Source: Anaeramoeba flamelloides (taxonomy: Eukaryota; Metamonada; Anaeramoebidae). From it: a DNA stretch of 64,000 nucleotides. The notes beneath the pieces were generated by a model. The model searched no databases, had not been told where the DNA came from, and worked only from the letters and a program-made list of their open reading frames with translations. The first letter of the stretch is position 1, and each line of letters begins with the position of its first letter. Made by a program: the position numbers and the translations under genes. Positions 34,514-56,037 of this stretch are shown piece by piece. The stretch spans positions 3,906,001-3,970,000 of the forward strand of contig JANTQA010000033.1 in NCBI GenBank assembly GCA_027625915.1. The letters run 5' to 3'.

Positions 34514-35589
34514 ATTTCAATTATACAATATATATGCATGTACACATGAGAACAAAAAATGACATGAATTTCAGACTACTTTTGAAAGGTACGTTTCTGA
34601 AAAGAAAATGAAATTTGGTTGCAAATCTATTGAAATTTTTGAATGAAATTTTACTGATTTTTTTTTTAATCAAATCATTAAAACAGTCAATGGAAGTTAC
34701 CTGAAAATTTTAAGGAAATTTAAAGGAAATTTTGATTCAAAATTTAAGGAATTTGATGAAAAATATTGAAATATAAATGAAAAATATATGAAAAAATAAA
34801 AAGAAAATTTATTGAATTTTCAAATAAGATATTTATTTTTTTGATCGTTTCGTGTAAGAAAAAAGAAATACTAATACCCAAAAATAGAGAAAAAAAGAAG
34901 AGAGAGAGAAAAAGATATTAATAGAAATATACACATAAAAAAAGATTTTAGATCAAGCCATTGGAAAATCATCTAAAGTCATTATTTCCGAAAGTTTTTT
35001 TTTTTTTTTGCTTCTTGAAATGAGCAAATTTATTTTAATTAATTGAACTTTCTATTTATTATTTTATTTTAGAACTTAAGAGTCATTTTTTATTTTTAGA
35101 TATTTTTTTTTTATTGTTGTGAGAAGAAGAAAAAATCAAAAAAAAAAACATGTATAAGAAAACTAAAAAGATATTAAATCAAGTCAAGGTTCTTAACGTA
35201 TTTATTCCAAGTCCAAACAAAAAAAAATCCCAAAAATAAAAAGTAAAAAAATGAAAATCTTTAAAATTGTTTTAATAAATTAAGTGAGAAAACCCATTGG
35301 AATAAACATTGTGAATAAAAATGAATATTTGATATTAAGTGTAAACACAACTCAAAATGAAAAGTAATTTTTATTATTGATAAATATCAAAACTTTTGAA
35401 TCCTAATAATAATAAAACAATAAAAACTTTAATATAAAAACAAATTTGGTCCATTGGTATTTGGCTAGATAAACAAACTTATTTGTAGTTTAACCTTGAT
35501 AAAGTTAAGACCAATTATAAAAAAAAAAATAATCAATATTTTACAACAAAAAAAATTGTTTCTAATGAATAAAAAATTCATTTTTTTAA

Positions 35590-35960
35590 TACTCAATTAC
35601 ATAGTCAACTATTATAAGGATTAGAAATATTTGATTTAACAAAAACAGATTTCAAAAATATTGATACTTGGATTAATAAAAAAATAACAAAATTTTTATT
35701 AATCAACCCACACCTCCCTCTCATAATTTTTTTATTAAACTGATGCAAAGATTGATCCTGTCAGAAAAACAATATATAAAAGAAGATTGGAGTTAATTCA
35801 AAAATTAAAAATCCTTAGTTTTGATGAATTAATCCGTAATCACCCTTTTTAGAAAAAAAAATTTTGAAAATATTATTTGGGGATCCCAAAATTTAAATAC
35901 AGCCAGAAATTGAATTCGATAATTTCAAAATTAAATATTTACAAGATAGTTTGAGTTGGA
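35590..35960 (+). mobile_element. LINE reverse-transcriptase C-terminal fragment
   Basis: On the plus strand it reads YGLEIFDLTKTDFKNIDTW, then NKKITKFLLINPH, and after a frame break KIDPVRKTIYKRR. This matches LEIFDLKQNDFERIDRF and KSVTNFLQINIH in the copy at 39939-40862. It is a broken, older relative of that LINE. Confidence 0.6.
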
Positions 35961-37500
35961 AATTTCATTATATTTTCCAGAATTCAAAAGAATTCAGTAA
36001 AAAAAGTGTTTTTATTCTGTTAAATTTTGGAAAACTACAATTATATTTTTTTAAATTTTGGAAATAAATAGAAAATTCAAGAAATTTTCTTTTCATTTTC
36101 AAAAATAAAAAAAAAAAAGAAGCACAATATCGTTATCTTGAATTTTCTGATTATTTCGAAAATATATATTTTTTCAGAATAAAACAAAAAACATCCAAAA
36201 AAGCACAAATATGTAATTCAAAATTGAAAAGAATTTAGTAAAATTTTTTATTTGTCTCAATTATTTTAATTTTAGAAAACCTAACTATAAAAGATATTTA
36301 AAATGGAAACATTCAACTTCAATTTTAATGCTCCTAAAATTTGCAAATTATTTTTATACATATTCTTATTTTATGAATAAAAACAATTCAAAATATGATC
36401 AATTATGTATAAAAATAAAGTCAGTTCCACTTTTAAGGCACAAACTTCCAACGAAATTTATGGCATTAAAAATCCCAAATTAAGGCACAAAATTCAGATT
36501 CTAGTAAAATAATTTGTGTTAAAAAAATTCCTGAATTTTGTGCCTTAATTTGAGATTTTTTTGCGTATTAAATTTTGTTAAAATTTTGTGTCTTAAAAGC
36601 GGAACTGACTGTAAACAATTTGGATTTAATTGAATATTTAGATAATTATCTCTGAAACTGCTCACCCTATAAAGATAATCGCAAAATCTAGATATCCAAA
36701 TTAAAAAAAAAAAATTAATATATCTAATATATGAAAAAATAATAATATTAATATTTTTAATAATATTAGAAAAACAGATATAACATGCTAATTAGTCTTA
36801 GTGAATAAGAAAAAATTTTTTATAGTCTTTAATAATAGTTCTAAATAAAAATTTTGAAATTCGAGAAATACCTTGGAACTTCTTAAAGTGCCGTGAGGTA
36901 TACTTGTTTTTTTTTTAATTTGAGAATTAATAAGAAAATTTCTTAAGTTTTCTTTTTATTTCTAAAATTAAAAAAAACCATAATAGCAGTTTTTCAGAAT
37001 TCAAAAGAATAAAAAGAAAATCTTATAATTTACTATATTCTTTTAAATTTACAAAAAACTAATCGAAGATCCTCCAAGTACCTTGCTTTTCCAGAATTAA
37101 AAAAGAATGGAATAATGTAATAGATTTTATTCAATTCGTTTAAATTCTAGACAATCTAAATATAGATTGATTTGGTTTCTGTTTTTGTTTCGAAAATATA
37201 TTGATTTTCTAAATAAATAGAAAAAAAAAAAAAGAAAAGAAAATCTATTGCTTTTCCAAATAAATAGAAAACTCAAGAAAAGCGAACGTCCACTTTTTAA
37301 CATTTTTGAAATTTTCTAATAATTTCAAAAAATTTAAAAAAACTAACAATACTTTTTCAGAATTCAAAAGAATAGAGTAAAAACTTAAATTTACACCATT
37401 TTTTTAAATTCTGGAAAAGTTAAAGAAGTTTTTTTTTTAAATTTAATAAATAAAGCAAAAATTAATGAAATTTTCTTTTTTCTGAAATTAAAAAAAACCT
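35930..37500. repeat. Array of two alternating short hairpin motifs
   Basis: Hairpin type 1 is built on TTTTCCAGAATTCAAAAGAA and its reverse complement; copies lie at about 35974-36045, 36195-36290, 36986-37060, 37085-37155 and 37350-37425. Hairpin type 2 is built on AATTTNNGAAATAAAAAGAA and its reverse complement; copies lie at about 36045-36120, 36905-36980, 37190-37270 and 37430-37495. Each is about 70-80 bp. The same two types occur side by side at 55100-55270, and type 1 alone at 21735-21820. Confidence 0.5.
36418..36611. mobile_element. AAGGCACA MITE, TTCCAC subtype, inside the hairpin field
   Basis: Two inverted arms. The first base of the left tip is changed (AAGTCAGTTCCAC). TA follows the right tip. 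Confidence 0.75.
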
Positions 37501-39342
37501 AACGGTTAACAAGAGGATTCAATAACCCTAACCTTAAATAATAATGATAATAAAGATTATCAAGATGTTTTGTATATGTGATTTAGAGGGCTCTATTATG
37601 GGTGTTAATTGATTTTATTCCTCCAATCTTATAAGCTTGGAATGTTTAAAAAAGCGATATAACCTAATGAATATTTCTAATAATTGTATTGATGATATTA
37701 CATTGAAATTTAATGGAAAAATCACTTAATGATACTTATTAAAAAATAAATATTTTTTGAGGAACTCTTCATCAAATTTTGATCAAAATTCATTTAATGA
37801 AATTTATAGGAAATTTTATTGAAATATCAAAGCAAAATATTTTTTTGGTAAATTGGTTAACATTTCAGGGATAATTTAATGATTTCACGATTATTAATTA
37901 ATGAAAATATTTTTGAACTTGTTCATACCCCCCTCTTTATGTGTTGACCCCAGTATATAATTACAATTATAAAATTATAGATTTTATTTTAAAATCATAA
38001 ACTATAGTAGTGAAAAAAATACCATACAAAGTTTTTAATTGTTAATATTAGAAAAATTGTTGGAAAATTGCCTTTCTTTAAAGATTTATTTTTAAAATTA
38101 TCACTCCACTTGTTTTGAATGATTATTATTGAAATTATATTTGTTTAAAACACTTTTTATTCAATCAAAAAACAATAATAAAAATTAAAATTTTCCAAAC
38201 TGATAGCAAACGTCTCTAAAACTAGATTTTTTTTTCATAATAAGTAGACCTACTTCGGCTATCAAACAATTAAATAAGTATTCAATAAAAATTCCCACTT
38301 TAATAAACTTTAAGAAGGATTATTACTTATCTTCATAAAATCACGCTTATTTATAAAACGGATTTGATCAATAGTATTTGCAATTCGACAGCAATTCCTC
38401 TAATATTAACAATTAAAAATCTTTTCCGGTATTTTTTTCACCACTCTAATTCAAATTTTATTCAACAAAACAATTTTCAGAAACAATTCTTTTAATGTTC
38501 TCTTTTATTATTAAATATTTTGTTGTTAAACGAAATACAAAATTTTTTACACTCCAAAATTCAATTTTTGAAAATAAGATCGAATTATATAAATTATCTG
38601 TAAAAATGTTAAATTATAACGAAAAACTAAAGGAAAGATTAACAATAAGATATTAATTAGAATAAATCAAAAAAACAAAAAATAATTAATTATAAAACTT
38701 TTTCAACATGGAAGTGTACTAAAAATTTTGGAGAGAGAAAAACAAAAAAACTACAGGTAAAATTTACATGGAATATCTTTTTCTAGAGTTTTTAATTGAT
38801 TAATTAAAAATAGAAAAATATTTACACGACTCATCTTGTAATAAATTTGTCATCAAATTCATTTGATCAAATGTAATACAAAAATTGTATTATTTTCTTT
38901 TCATTGAAATATTGTTGGGATTTTTTATTTACTAAAATAAAATATTTTAAACAATATTGCTAATTAGAAAAGAAATAATAATACTGTAGGTATTTTTTTT
39001 TTTTAAAAAAAAACAAGTTATTTTATAGGATATGTGTTTTACAATTAATTGTAAATTATAAAATATAACTAAAAAAGAGCATTTGTTTCTTAAAAAAGAA
39101 AAGAAGGAAAAGAAAAAAAAAGAAAAGTGTTTTAATATAATTAAAATTATAAAATATTTTTATTTTTTAATACTTTTAAAACAAAAAATAATAATTTTCT
39201 TCGATATAGTATTAAACGTTTGAAAATTATTTATTTTGATTTGAATGTGATAACTGCTTTATGTTTTTTTTTTTCCTTTTAATTAATGTTTATGTGAACA
39301 AATTATCTTCAAAAATATTAATTCTTTTAAAATAAATCCTTT

Positions 39343-48557
<9,215 letters not shown>

Positions 48558-49332
48558 ATGAAATTAGTATTTGTTCTTTTTTTGTTCTTATTTTTCTCCC
48601 AAACCAACACTCACTCTTTCACTCTGCCAAGCGGAAGAACCCAATGCTTTTATGAAACTTTTGAGACAGAAAAACAAGTAGATTTTGATTTTCAAGTGCT
48701 AAATGGAATCAACCAATACATCAACTTAAATGTAAAAACTTTGTGTTTATAGATTCTTTCGGTTATTAAGCATATTTCTCTTTCTTCGAGTTAATCTTTT
48801 TGATTTTTTTTTTTTTTTCTTGCTTTTGCTTTTCTATTTTTAATGTATGCCAACCATTTCATGAAATGGTTTTCAAAAGGTAAGATCACCCCAAAGAGTG
48901 CTTATGTATAACAAGCAAAGTACCGAAACGGAACGATTTTCATTCGTACCACATTCAACGAATCCATATTCTTTTTGTTTTGAAAACACTGTTTCTTCAC
49001 ACCACCATAAAGAAATTAATTTTAATTTGTACCAGTCAATCGCGTCATCTTATAAAAATTTAGAAAAAGAAGGAAAAGAAAAAACGCCACTAGAAATCGA
49101 TAATATTCTCTTACTTGGCGAGTGTACCATTGGCTTATCAGAAAAGTTTGAAGAAATCAAGGAATTAGTAAAATATTTAAAGATTAGGGAAACAGTGCAC
49201 AGAAATACAACAGAATCAACAAACGCAAGAGTGTTGCTGTGGTCAACATTCCAATTAGTCATACTTTTAATTGCTTCGTTTGTTCAAATTTGGGTAATTA
49301 AACGTAGATTCGAAAAAAAACACTTTGTTTAA
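48558..49332 (+). CDS. p24 / TMED2-like cargo receptor of the early secretory pathway
   Basis: Two exons, 48558-48731 and 48880-49332, with a 148-bp GT-AG intron, phase 0 at LN then VRSP, give 208 residues, the normal p24 length. Residues 1-20 are a signal peptide. The GOLD domain has the conserved cysteine pair (Cys30 in QCFYETFE, Cys91 in PYSFCFEN), followed by a coiled-coil region with an EIKELVKYLKIRETVHR helix. One membrane span (about 175-198, LLWSTFQLVILLIASFVQIW) leads to a short cytosolic tail KRRFEKKHFV. The RVLLWSTFQ junction and tail layout resemble the beta (TMED2) subfamily, whose tails bind COPI and COPII coats. Subfamily assignment is likely, not certain. It is head to head with Rab2. 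Confidence 0.9.
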
Positions 49333-49857
49333 AGGTTATTTCAATCAATTAATAAACAAATTCAAAAATTTAAAAATAAATCAATTTATGAATTTTTAAC
49401 TCCTTTTTTGAGATCAATCATGTAGTTTGAGAATTACATTTTTTCAATGGGATCATATTTTGTTTGAATTCTCATAAATTCAAATTTATGAAATATTAAA
49501 TTTTCTCAAGAAAAGTTCACAAAGGAAGCCAAATTTAATCCCGAAAATTTTCGTTTTTAATTGATTTTCACCAAGATCTATGTGTTAACTCGGACTAATA
49601 ATTAGAAATAAAATATTTGTAAAATTTAAAGCATTAAAAGTCGTTTTCATTTTTAATTTTCGTTTGAAAATCTCAAAACACTTGAACAAATTTTAAAGTA
49701 TCCCTAAACTATACGAAAATTTGAATAAATTTTAATACCAATTGCTAAAAAAGTTGGTTTCTTTATTAATTACAAACGGAATAAAGTCCCTGTCCTGGTA
49801 TTCTTGTTATTGTTTCTTTTTAAAAAATATTTCCCCTTTTAGAAGTAAAATATTTTC
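49333..49857. other. Intergenic gap downstream of the p24 gene
   Basis: AT-rich sequence with no gene recognised. It ends in a short hairpin (CCCCTTTTAGAAG ... TAAAAGGGG) that overlaps the tip of the next transposon. Confidence 0.6.
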
Positions 49858-51152
49858 CAGTAAAAGGGGTCCAGTTGCAGAACGAATTACGTATTTGTTA
49901 AAAGGAATGAAATAAATATGTGAAGAAAAAATATAATTTTAAAATTTTCAAAATTGAAATTATTTTTTCACATTTTGCTTTCCTTTATTTTTTTGTTGAT
50001 AACAAAATTCTTTTACAAATTTTTTTTTTATTACAATATCTAGAGTCGCTTAGTAAAAAGGTGTTATTCTAATGCTATTAAAACAGTGAAAATGATTGTA
50101 GAAAATTCATATTGATTTCTATTGGAATTTCCCTTGAGCTTCAATTGAAGATCAAAATGGAACATTTTTGTTTTTTTCAATGGTTACTAAGAATTTTTAG
50201 TTTTCAATTTTTAAGAAAATCTATTGATTTATTAATTTTCTTTCAGATATGTATCAACTATTCTTTTATGTGCATTATTCTACTTATTTCTTATTTATTC
50301 TTCAAGGTTTATTATAAAAAATGATTGATATTCGTAAATTTTATTTGGACACTTTGACAGAAGCAAAGTTTAGTGAAAAATTTTTCTACAAAATAACAAA
50401 AAAATTAGAAAAAAAAATCAAAAGGAAAAGTTCATGGGGAAATATGAAAAAAAAAAAAACAATTTTTATGATTTCTCAAATAAGATAAATATGGTAAAAT
50501 GGATCTTTATATCTGTTGGAAACTTTCGGACAATGTTTTTTTTTTAAAATATTGTCTAAATAAAAATTTTCTAAGCTCAATTATAAAATATAATTGATAT
50601 CCGAAAATATTTTGACCCCTTGACAGAAAATCAGTTTATAATTTCACAAATTAAATTTCTTTTTTGATTTTTATTGTTTTTTGATTGTTTTTTTTATTTA
50701 AAAACAAATACGAAATAAGTAGAATAATGCACATAAAAGAATAGTTGATACATATCTGTAAGAAAATTAATAAATCAATAGATTTTCTTAAAAATTGAAA
50801 ACTAAAAATTCTTAGTGACCCAAGAGAAAAAAACAATCTTCATTTTGATCTCCTTTTGAAGAATAGTATAACATTCCAATTAAAATCAATATGATTTTAC
50901 TACAACCATTTCCATTGTTTCAATAACCTTAATAACACGATTTTACCAAGGTGACTATAGATCTTACAATAAAAAACAATTTGTAAAAGAATTAAGTTTT
51001 CAACAAAAAATCAAATAAAGGAAAAAAAAGCAAAAAATGTGAAAAAATGATTTCAATTTTGAAAATTTTCAAAATAAATTTTTTTTTCTAATATCCATTC
51101 AAACCCTTAAATCACATGTGTTTCACCCATTACAACTGAGACTCTTTGACTG
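49858..51152. mobile_element. Inverted pair of CAGTCAAAG-type elements
   Basis: The left copy is 49858-50360 in plus orientation, ending GGACACTTTGACAG. The right copy is about 50700-51152 in minus orientation, ending CTCTTTGACTG at its outer tip. Between them, 50575-50640 is a scrap of a third copy. The facing arms encode nearly the same short frame on opposite strands (FSFQFLRKSIDLLIF), which shows their homology but is not evidence for a gene. Confidence 0.6.
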
Positions 51153-51269
51153 GAAAATGGTTTAGTAGACAAATTTAGGAAGCCATGTATTAGGTTTTAA
51201 TATTGTATTAAAACAATTGAAAAATATTTTTTACGTTGTTACTAAATAAGTATAAAAAATGATTTCTCA

Positions 51270-51424
51270 TTTTTCAAAGTTTTTATAAACAAGTAACAAA
51301 ATTTTTAAAAATTAATCCACATTCTCCTAGAATAATTTATAAAACTGAAGCAAAAATAGACCAAGTCAGAATTTCAATCTATAAAAGACGATATAAATTC
51401 AAAAAGAAAATGAAATTCTTGGCA
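51270..51424 (+). mobile_element. LINE reverse-transcriptase scrap
   Basis: Reads NKQVTKFLKINPHSPRIIYK then KIDQVRISIYKRRYKFKKK, matching NKSVTNFLQINIHSPRLIYK and KIDLARLKVYRRKYK of the LINE at 39607-40990. It is cut off at a TTAA by the fold-back element that follows. Confidence 0.65.
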
Positions 51425-51428
51425 TTAA

Positions 51429-51954
51429 GGACTATTCAAATTTTATGCTCTGCAAGGGTTTGAATACCATACAGTAAATGTTTCAAATGGTTAAAAGGTT
51501 ATAGGTTTTGCTGAAAGTTAAAATATTGCAATTTTTGGGATTTTAAATGTTTTCTGAAAATTAAAAAAATATTTTGAGATCCAAAATTTAACTTAATTCC
51601 CTCAAAAAACATTTCAAATTTTAATTACTAATTTTTAACCTCTTGCTGCTGTGACTTTCCACTTCGTATATTTGTATTTCAAGAGTTTATTGGAGTGGTA
51701 TCAATATACTTTAAAATAAAATTGAAAGTCATAGGAGTAATTGGTAAACAATTTGTAATTAAAATTTACAATGATTTTTGAGGGAATTCAGTTAAATTTT
51801 GGATCTCAAAATATTTTTTTAATTTTCAGAAAACATTTAAAATCCCAAAAATTGCAATATTTTGACTTTCAGCAAAACCTATAACCTTTTAACCATTTGA
51901 AACATTTACTGTATGGTATTCGAACCCTCGCAGAGCATAAAATTCGAATAGTCC
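51429..51954. mobile_element. Fold-back element with about 200-bp arms, TTAA flanks
   Basis: The left arm (51429-51625) and right arm (about 51755-51954) are nearly perfect inverted copies starting GGACTATTC. TTAA flanks both ends (51425-51428 and 51955-51958). It is inserted in a LINE fragment. One phrase in the arm, GGGTTTGAATACC, resembles a tRNA-gene B box, but no tRNA is present. Confidence 0.7.
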
Positions 51955-52286
51955 TTAAACATATATCATAAAATTTATATGATTGAAAAATAAATAAAAT
52001 TAATATTCCCTGAAATACTTTATTAATGTTTTTAATTTTAATAAACATATGAGTTGAAATTTAATTTAATTAAACTTTCAATTTGGCTCCTTTTTATATT
52101 AATTCAATTGTTGGTGAGTTAAAAATTTTCTTTCCAATTAAAAAATGAAACATTTGCAATTTTTCAAAATTATTTCGATAAAGATGACAAATGAAAAAAT
52201 GTTTTTGGTTTATTTGTGAATATTTGAAATTGTATCATATTTTTAATGATGTTTTGTGTTTAAAAATGTTGAAAATTAGTTGAAAT

Positions 52287-53114
52287 TTATTTTTCTTCTC
52301 TGTTTTGTCTATTTCTTTGTTGGTATGAACTGTTGCCTCTTCCTCTCCCACCTCTATAACCAAATCCTCTTGGCCTGTATCCACCTTCAAATCTTCTTTG
52401 TGGTCTAGTTTTATTATTACCTCTCTATTCAAGGTTTTTTCATGACAAAAAAAAAAAGTGATCAAAAAAGAATTAATGAAAAGCAAAAAAAAATCAAAGA
52501 CAAAAAAATAAAAAATACTTACAAAGCTTGGTCTAAATCTATCAGAAGGTCTCATTTTTTTATCACCTAAGAACCCTCGTCCTCGTCCTCGGAACCCTCT
52601 ACCTCTACCTCTACCTCTACCTCTTCCTCGTCCTGTAAATCCTCTTCCTCTTCCCCGAGACGATCTCCCTCTACCCCTTCCACTTCTTCTTTGATCTCTA
52701 AGTGGTGCTCTTCTTTTTCTTGGCTTATATGTATCAGGTACCACTTCTTTTGGGAAGTGGAGGTATTGCCTTAAATATTCAATACCCTCATTATTTAAAC
52801 GCCTTTGAGCAAGAACAATAACAAACCAAAAGAAAAAAAAAAAAAAACCAAAGTTTACCTAAGTTTTTCGGATGAAAACCAAAAACAAAACAAAACTTTA
52901 AAACCAAAACTAAAACAAACCAATAGTAGTATTGCCAATTGAATTGATCTTCAATTAACCCACGTGATCTAAGTGATTTCATAATTTTATAAATTGCTCT
53001 TCCTTCGAGACCTGTTTCCTTATGTTTTTTTTTTGGATCTTTTTTGCATACAAATACACCTGCTTTGAAGAATAAGGTATATACTTTTTTTAAATCCTTT
53101 TTAGCAATTATCAT
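52287..53114 (-). CDS. RPS10: Ribosomal protein eS10 with an RGG-rich tail
   Basis: Exons 53114-52921, 52802-52523 and 52424-52287, joined by 118-bp and 98-bp GT-AG introns, give 203 residues. Residues 1-100 are the eS10 winged-helix domain: MIIAKKDLKKVYTLFFKAGV, IMKSLRSRGLIEDQFNWQYY, then W (split across intron 1) and RLNNEGIEYLRQYLHFPKEV, VVPDTYKPRKRR. The rest is Gly/Arg-rich (GRGRGRGRGRG runs, then GYRGGRGRGN). eS10 sits near the mRNA entry side of the small ribosomal subunit; methylated RGG tails in this family affect assembly and nucleolar location. The tail is longer than the human one (protein 203 vs 165 residues). Donor GTTTGT at exon 1 matches the Rab2 donors. Confidence 0.93.
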
Positions 53115-54435
53115 TTTTGAATTTTTGTTAATTGAAATAAAAAGCGAAATGGGTGTTTGAAAAAATGAAAACAATTTTCACAAATTTGTGTTTTTTGGAA
53201 ATAATTTTTAAGGGTGGTTATTTTAAGGTTTGTTTTCACTTTTGAAAATATAACAAGTTTCAAAAATCACCTTCTATTTTTTCTATATTAGTAAATATAA
53301 AAAAATGTTAAAAAGTTTTTGGCTCATTTTCTATTTTTTTTCAATTTTTTTAAGTTGCTTTGAATTCAGATTTTTCTTGGTTTAACTTTTAATTACATAG
53401 TGGTCTAAATAATGCATACTGACAAATTTTAACCCATTACTAAAATTTAACCAATGCTTTTTTTTATACAGAATTCGGTATTTTGATAATCTTAAGACAC
53501 AAATATACTCTTGGTTCAGATGTTAATTGACTTTAGAGGTTTGATCTTGGATTAATGTAAATGGTGAAAAAAATATTAAATGTTTTTGTTTTAAAAATGT
53601 ACCATAATTTCTAATCTTGCAAACAAAAATGATTTTATTTTTTACAGATACAAAAAAATGACCTTTTTATCCTTTTTTTTTTGCCTAGAAAATTACAATT
53701 TAATGTTTCAAACTTTTTTAATAAATTTTAAAAAGGAATTTCAAGGATCCCATTTCTTGATTTTATGTTGTCCCCATACTATTGATTATAGTCTTTTCTC
53801 ACCAATGAGTATGTTAATATTTTGTAAAGAGGTTAAATTTTCTAAAAGGTTTTAAGTTAAAAAAAAAGGGTTATTTACACTATTGTACGTTGTACGAAAG
53901 TCTATTTTGTAATTCTTCTTTGAAAGTCTTTTTTTGATAAAATAAAACCCATTCCAAACATTCTGAAATACCCAAAATCAAAAATAAGCAAAAAAATTCC
54001 AATTTTTGCCTTTTTGGATTTATTGTTAAGAAAGAGTGTTTGGACACTTATCCTTATAGAAAAAGAATTACTTAGTGGCTAAATTAATGTCTCCTACTTC
54101 GAAGAGTGTCTAAAATAGATACAGTCATTAAAAGAATTTTAAACTCAATTTCGTATTCTGGAAATAAAAAAAGAGAATAAAAAAAAAAATAAAAAGAGAG
54201 GGGAGAGAGATAAAAATGAAGAAGTAAAAAGGAGGTGGTGTGTGAAATTTGAATAATTTTAATCGAGATGAATTTTGAATGTGTGTGATTAGGAGATTAT
54301 TTGATTTTGAACTCTTTTCCAGAATAGTATGTTAAGTTATATTGTTTAAAAGGTATTTTATGGTAAAATCATATATTTCTGTATTTAATGATGTAAATAT
54401 CTAAATATAATAAAAAAGGGATTTTTTTGCAATAA
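53115..54435. other. Upstream region of eS10 and gap
   Basis: No gene is seen. The first few hundred bases must hold the eS10 promoter. A partial AAACCCC-type repeat head lies at about 53940-54010. A purine-rich stretch runs at 54165-54240. Confidence 0.55.
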
Positions 54436-54660
54436 ATGGAAAAGGAGAATCAGCAGGAATTAATAAAAATGGTGAAAACAACTGCTCACCAAATTATAAC
54501 TGGCTATTATACACATTATTTTGAAAGTTTTAATAACTGGATTCCAAAATATTCTCCAAAATTAACGAATTTATCTTCAACCTCGATATTCAGAAGTTTT
54601 TTGTTAATATTAAATTTAAATTACAACCATTTGCCAATATTTTATTTTTATAAAATTTAA
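54436..54660 (+). CDS. Doubtful small protein, possibly an NTF2-like start
   Basis: An ATG-started frame of 74 residues ending in TAA. The first 45 residues look protein-like (ENQQELIKMVKTTAHQII then GYYTHYFESFNNWIPKY) and recall the opening helix of NTF2/NXT1-type folds, where a small helix is followed by YY and an aromatic/Tyr pair. The last 30 residues are Leu/Asn/Tyr/Phe-rich and look like read-through into an intron. No downstream exon was found. Function is unknown. Confidence 0.3.
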   Translation: MEKENQQELIKMVKTTAHQIITGYYTHYFESFNNWIPKYSPKLTNLSSTSIFRSFLLILNLNYNHLPIFYFYKI

Positions 54661-55099
54661 AATTGGTTATCACAACACGATCCTGAAAAAAACATTAAAT
54701 ATTCACAATTTTACCCCTTTTTACTAACTTCAATAAATGCTATTGGATATTAAAGGATCTTTGATCAAAAAATTATTTTTAAAGATATTTTATAATTTAA
54801 GTAGGAAAATTCAATTTTCCAAGTTCAATTAATATTTTTTTTTGATTTAATAGTTAAAAATTTGAAAAATTTTTCTTTTAGCTTAGAGGTCATTTTAATA
54901 TTTTTTAAAAATATTTTAGATCTGATGAATACCTTATAAAAAGGGAATCAATTATTTTGACTATTAAAGAATTATTTGTTCTTTTAAATGGCTCAAATAT
55001 TTTTTCTTTGATTTTCCGTTAGGTTATTTTTAATTTTTGTAATTAACAGAAAATTTTAATAAATTTTCAGTTTATTCGAAAAAGTAAAAAAAACCTAGG

Positions 55100-55270
55100 A
55101 CACTTTCTGTTAGGTTTTCCAAAATTTCAAAGAATGAAGTTAAATCAAAGATTTTACTCAATTCTTTTGAATTCAGGAAAACCGCTGTAAGTTGTTTTTT
55201 AATTTAAGAAATAAAAAGAAAATTTTTTAAATTTTCTTTTAATTTCTTAAATTAAAAAAAAGCAGGCACT
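55100..55270. repeat. Hairpin pair of the same two types as at 35.9-37.5 kb
   Basis: Type 1 (about 55105-55185, TTTTCCAAAATTTCAAAGAA and its mirror) is followed directly by type 2 (about 55193-55262, TTTAAGAAATAAAAAGAAAA and its mirror). Confidence 0.5.
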
Positions 55271-56037
55271 TTACGACACTCTACGGACACTTTCAATATT
55301 TATCATCAGGAATTTTTTTTCCGTGTTTGAGTTTTTTATGATAAATGTGTTTTCAAAACTATAAGTTATTATCTCTTTAAAAAAAATATCCCAAAGTTGA
55401 GTTTAGAGAAATTTCATTGCCACATCGATTTAAAAATTTTTACCCCAAAATAGACCTTTTTTTCTAGACTAGAGACTTTTCAAAATTGTCGTACTATTAA
55501 CAACATTAAATACAACAGTCCCAAGATTTTTAAGAACTGGAATGTTGATTAATTCCGAATAAACTCGACTAACAAGAATAAAATGATTATTGAAGTTGTA
55601 GTTTTGTCTAACTTTTTTTTTCAATTTTATTTTTCCATACTAGTGAATCGCACATTATGGAAATAATAAAATTGTAAAAATTAGAATTAAAGCAAAATCT
55701 TTAAAAACGAAAAATTAGAAAAAGAAAACTCAATTACATATTATAAAAAATGATAAAAATATTATATTATGGACCAGAAACAGTATATTATAAATTAAAT
55801 TCAAAAAAAAATAATTTTTGCTTGATCTATTAAAAATACTAAAATAAAAAACATAGTACATTTTACTGGTGTTTTATTAGCAATTTTTTTTCAGATAGAT
55901 TCCATTTTCTTTTCTTGTAGTATCTCAATATTTTTCAATAAAAAAATGTTTTTGAGAGTTCAAATCCGAATACACAGAAGCAATCAAAAATGGAAAATTG
56001 CAACTACCTCCCTTCGTTTGATTTTTATATAAATTAG

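Larger units (their letters stand above)
34514..39342. other. Intergenic region between the RasGEF and Rab2 3' ends
   Basis: The two genes converge on this gap. It holds a LINE scrap (35590-35960), a field of short hairpins (35930-37500), a MITE (36418-36611) and part of an AAACCCC-type repeat at about 38545-38770. No intact open frame is recognisable. A short AACCCTAACC word at about 37525 recalls the telomere-like tracts. Confidence 0.6.

Noticed and set aside
50112-50836. Two facing frames with the same hydrophobic peptide (ICINYSFMCIILLISYLF)
   Set aside because: Product of inverted transposon copies; the frame is not kept in other copies.
51429-51480. Possible tRNA or tRNA-derived SINE (B-box-like GGGTTTGAATACC)
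   Set aside because: No cloverleaf, no A box at the right distance, and the phrase belongs to a fold-back arm.
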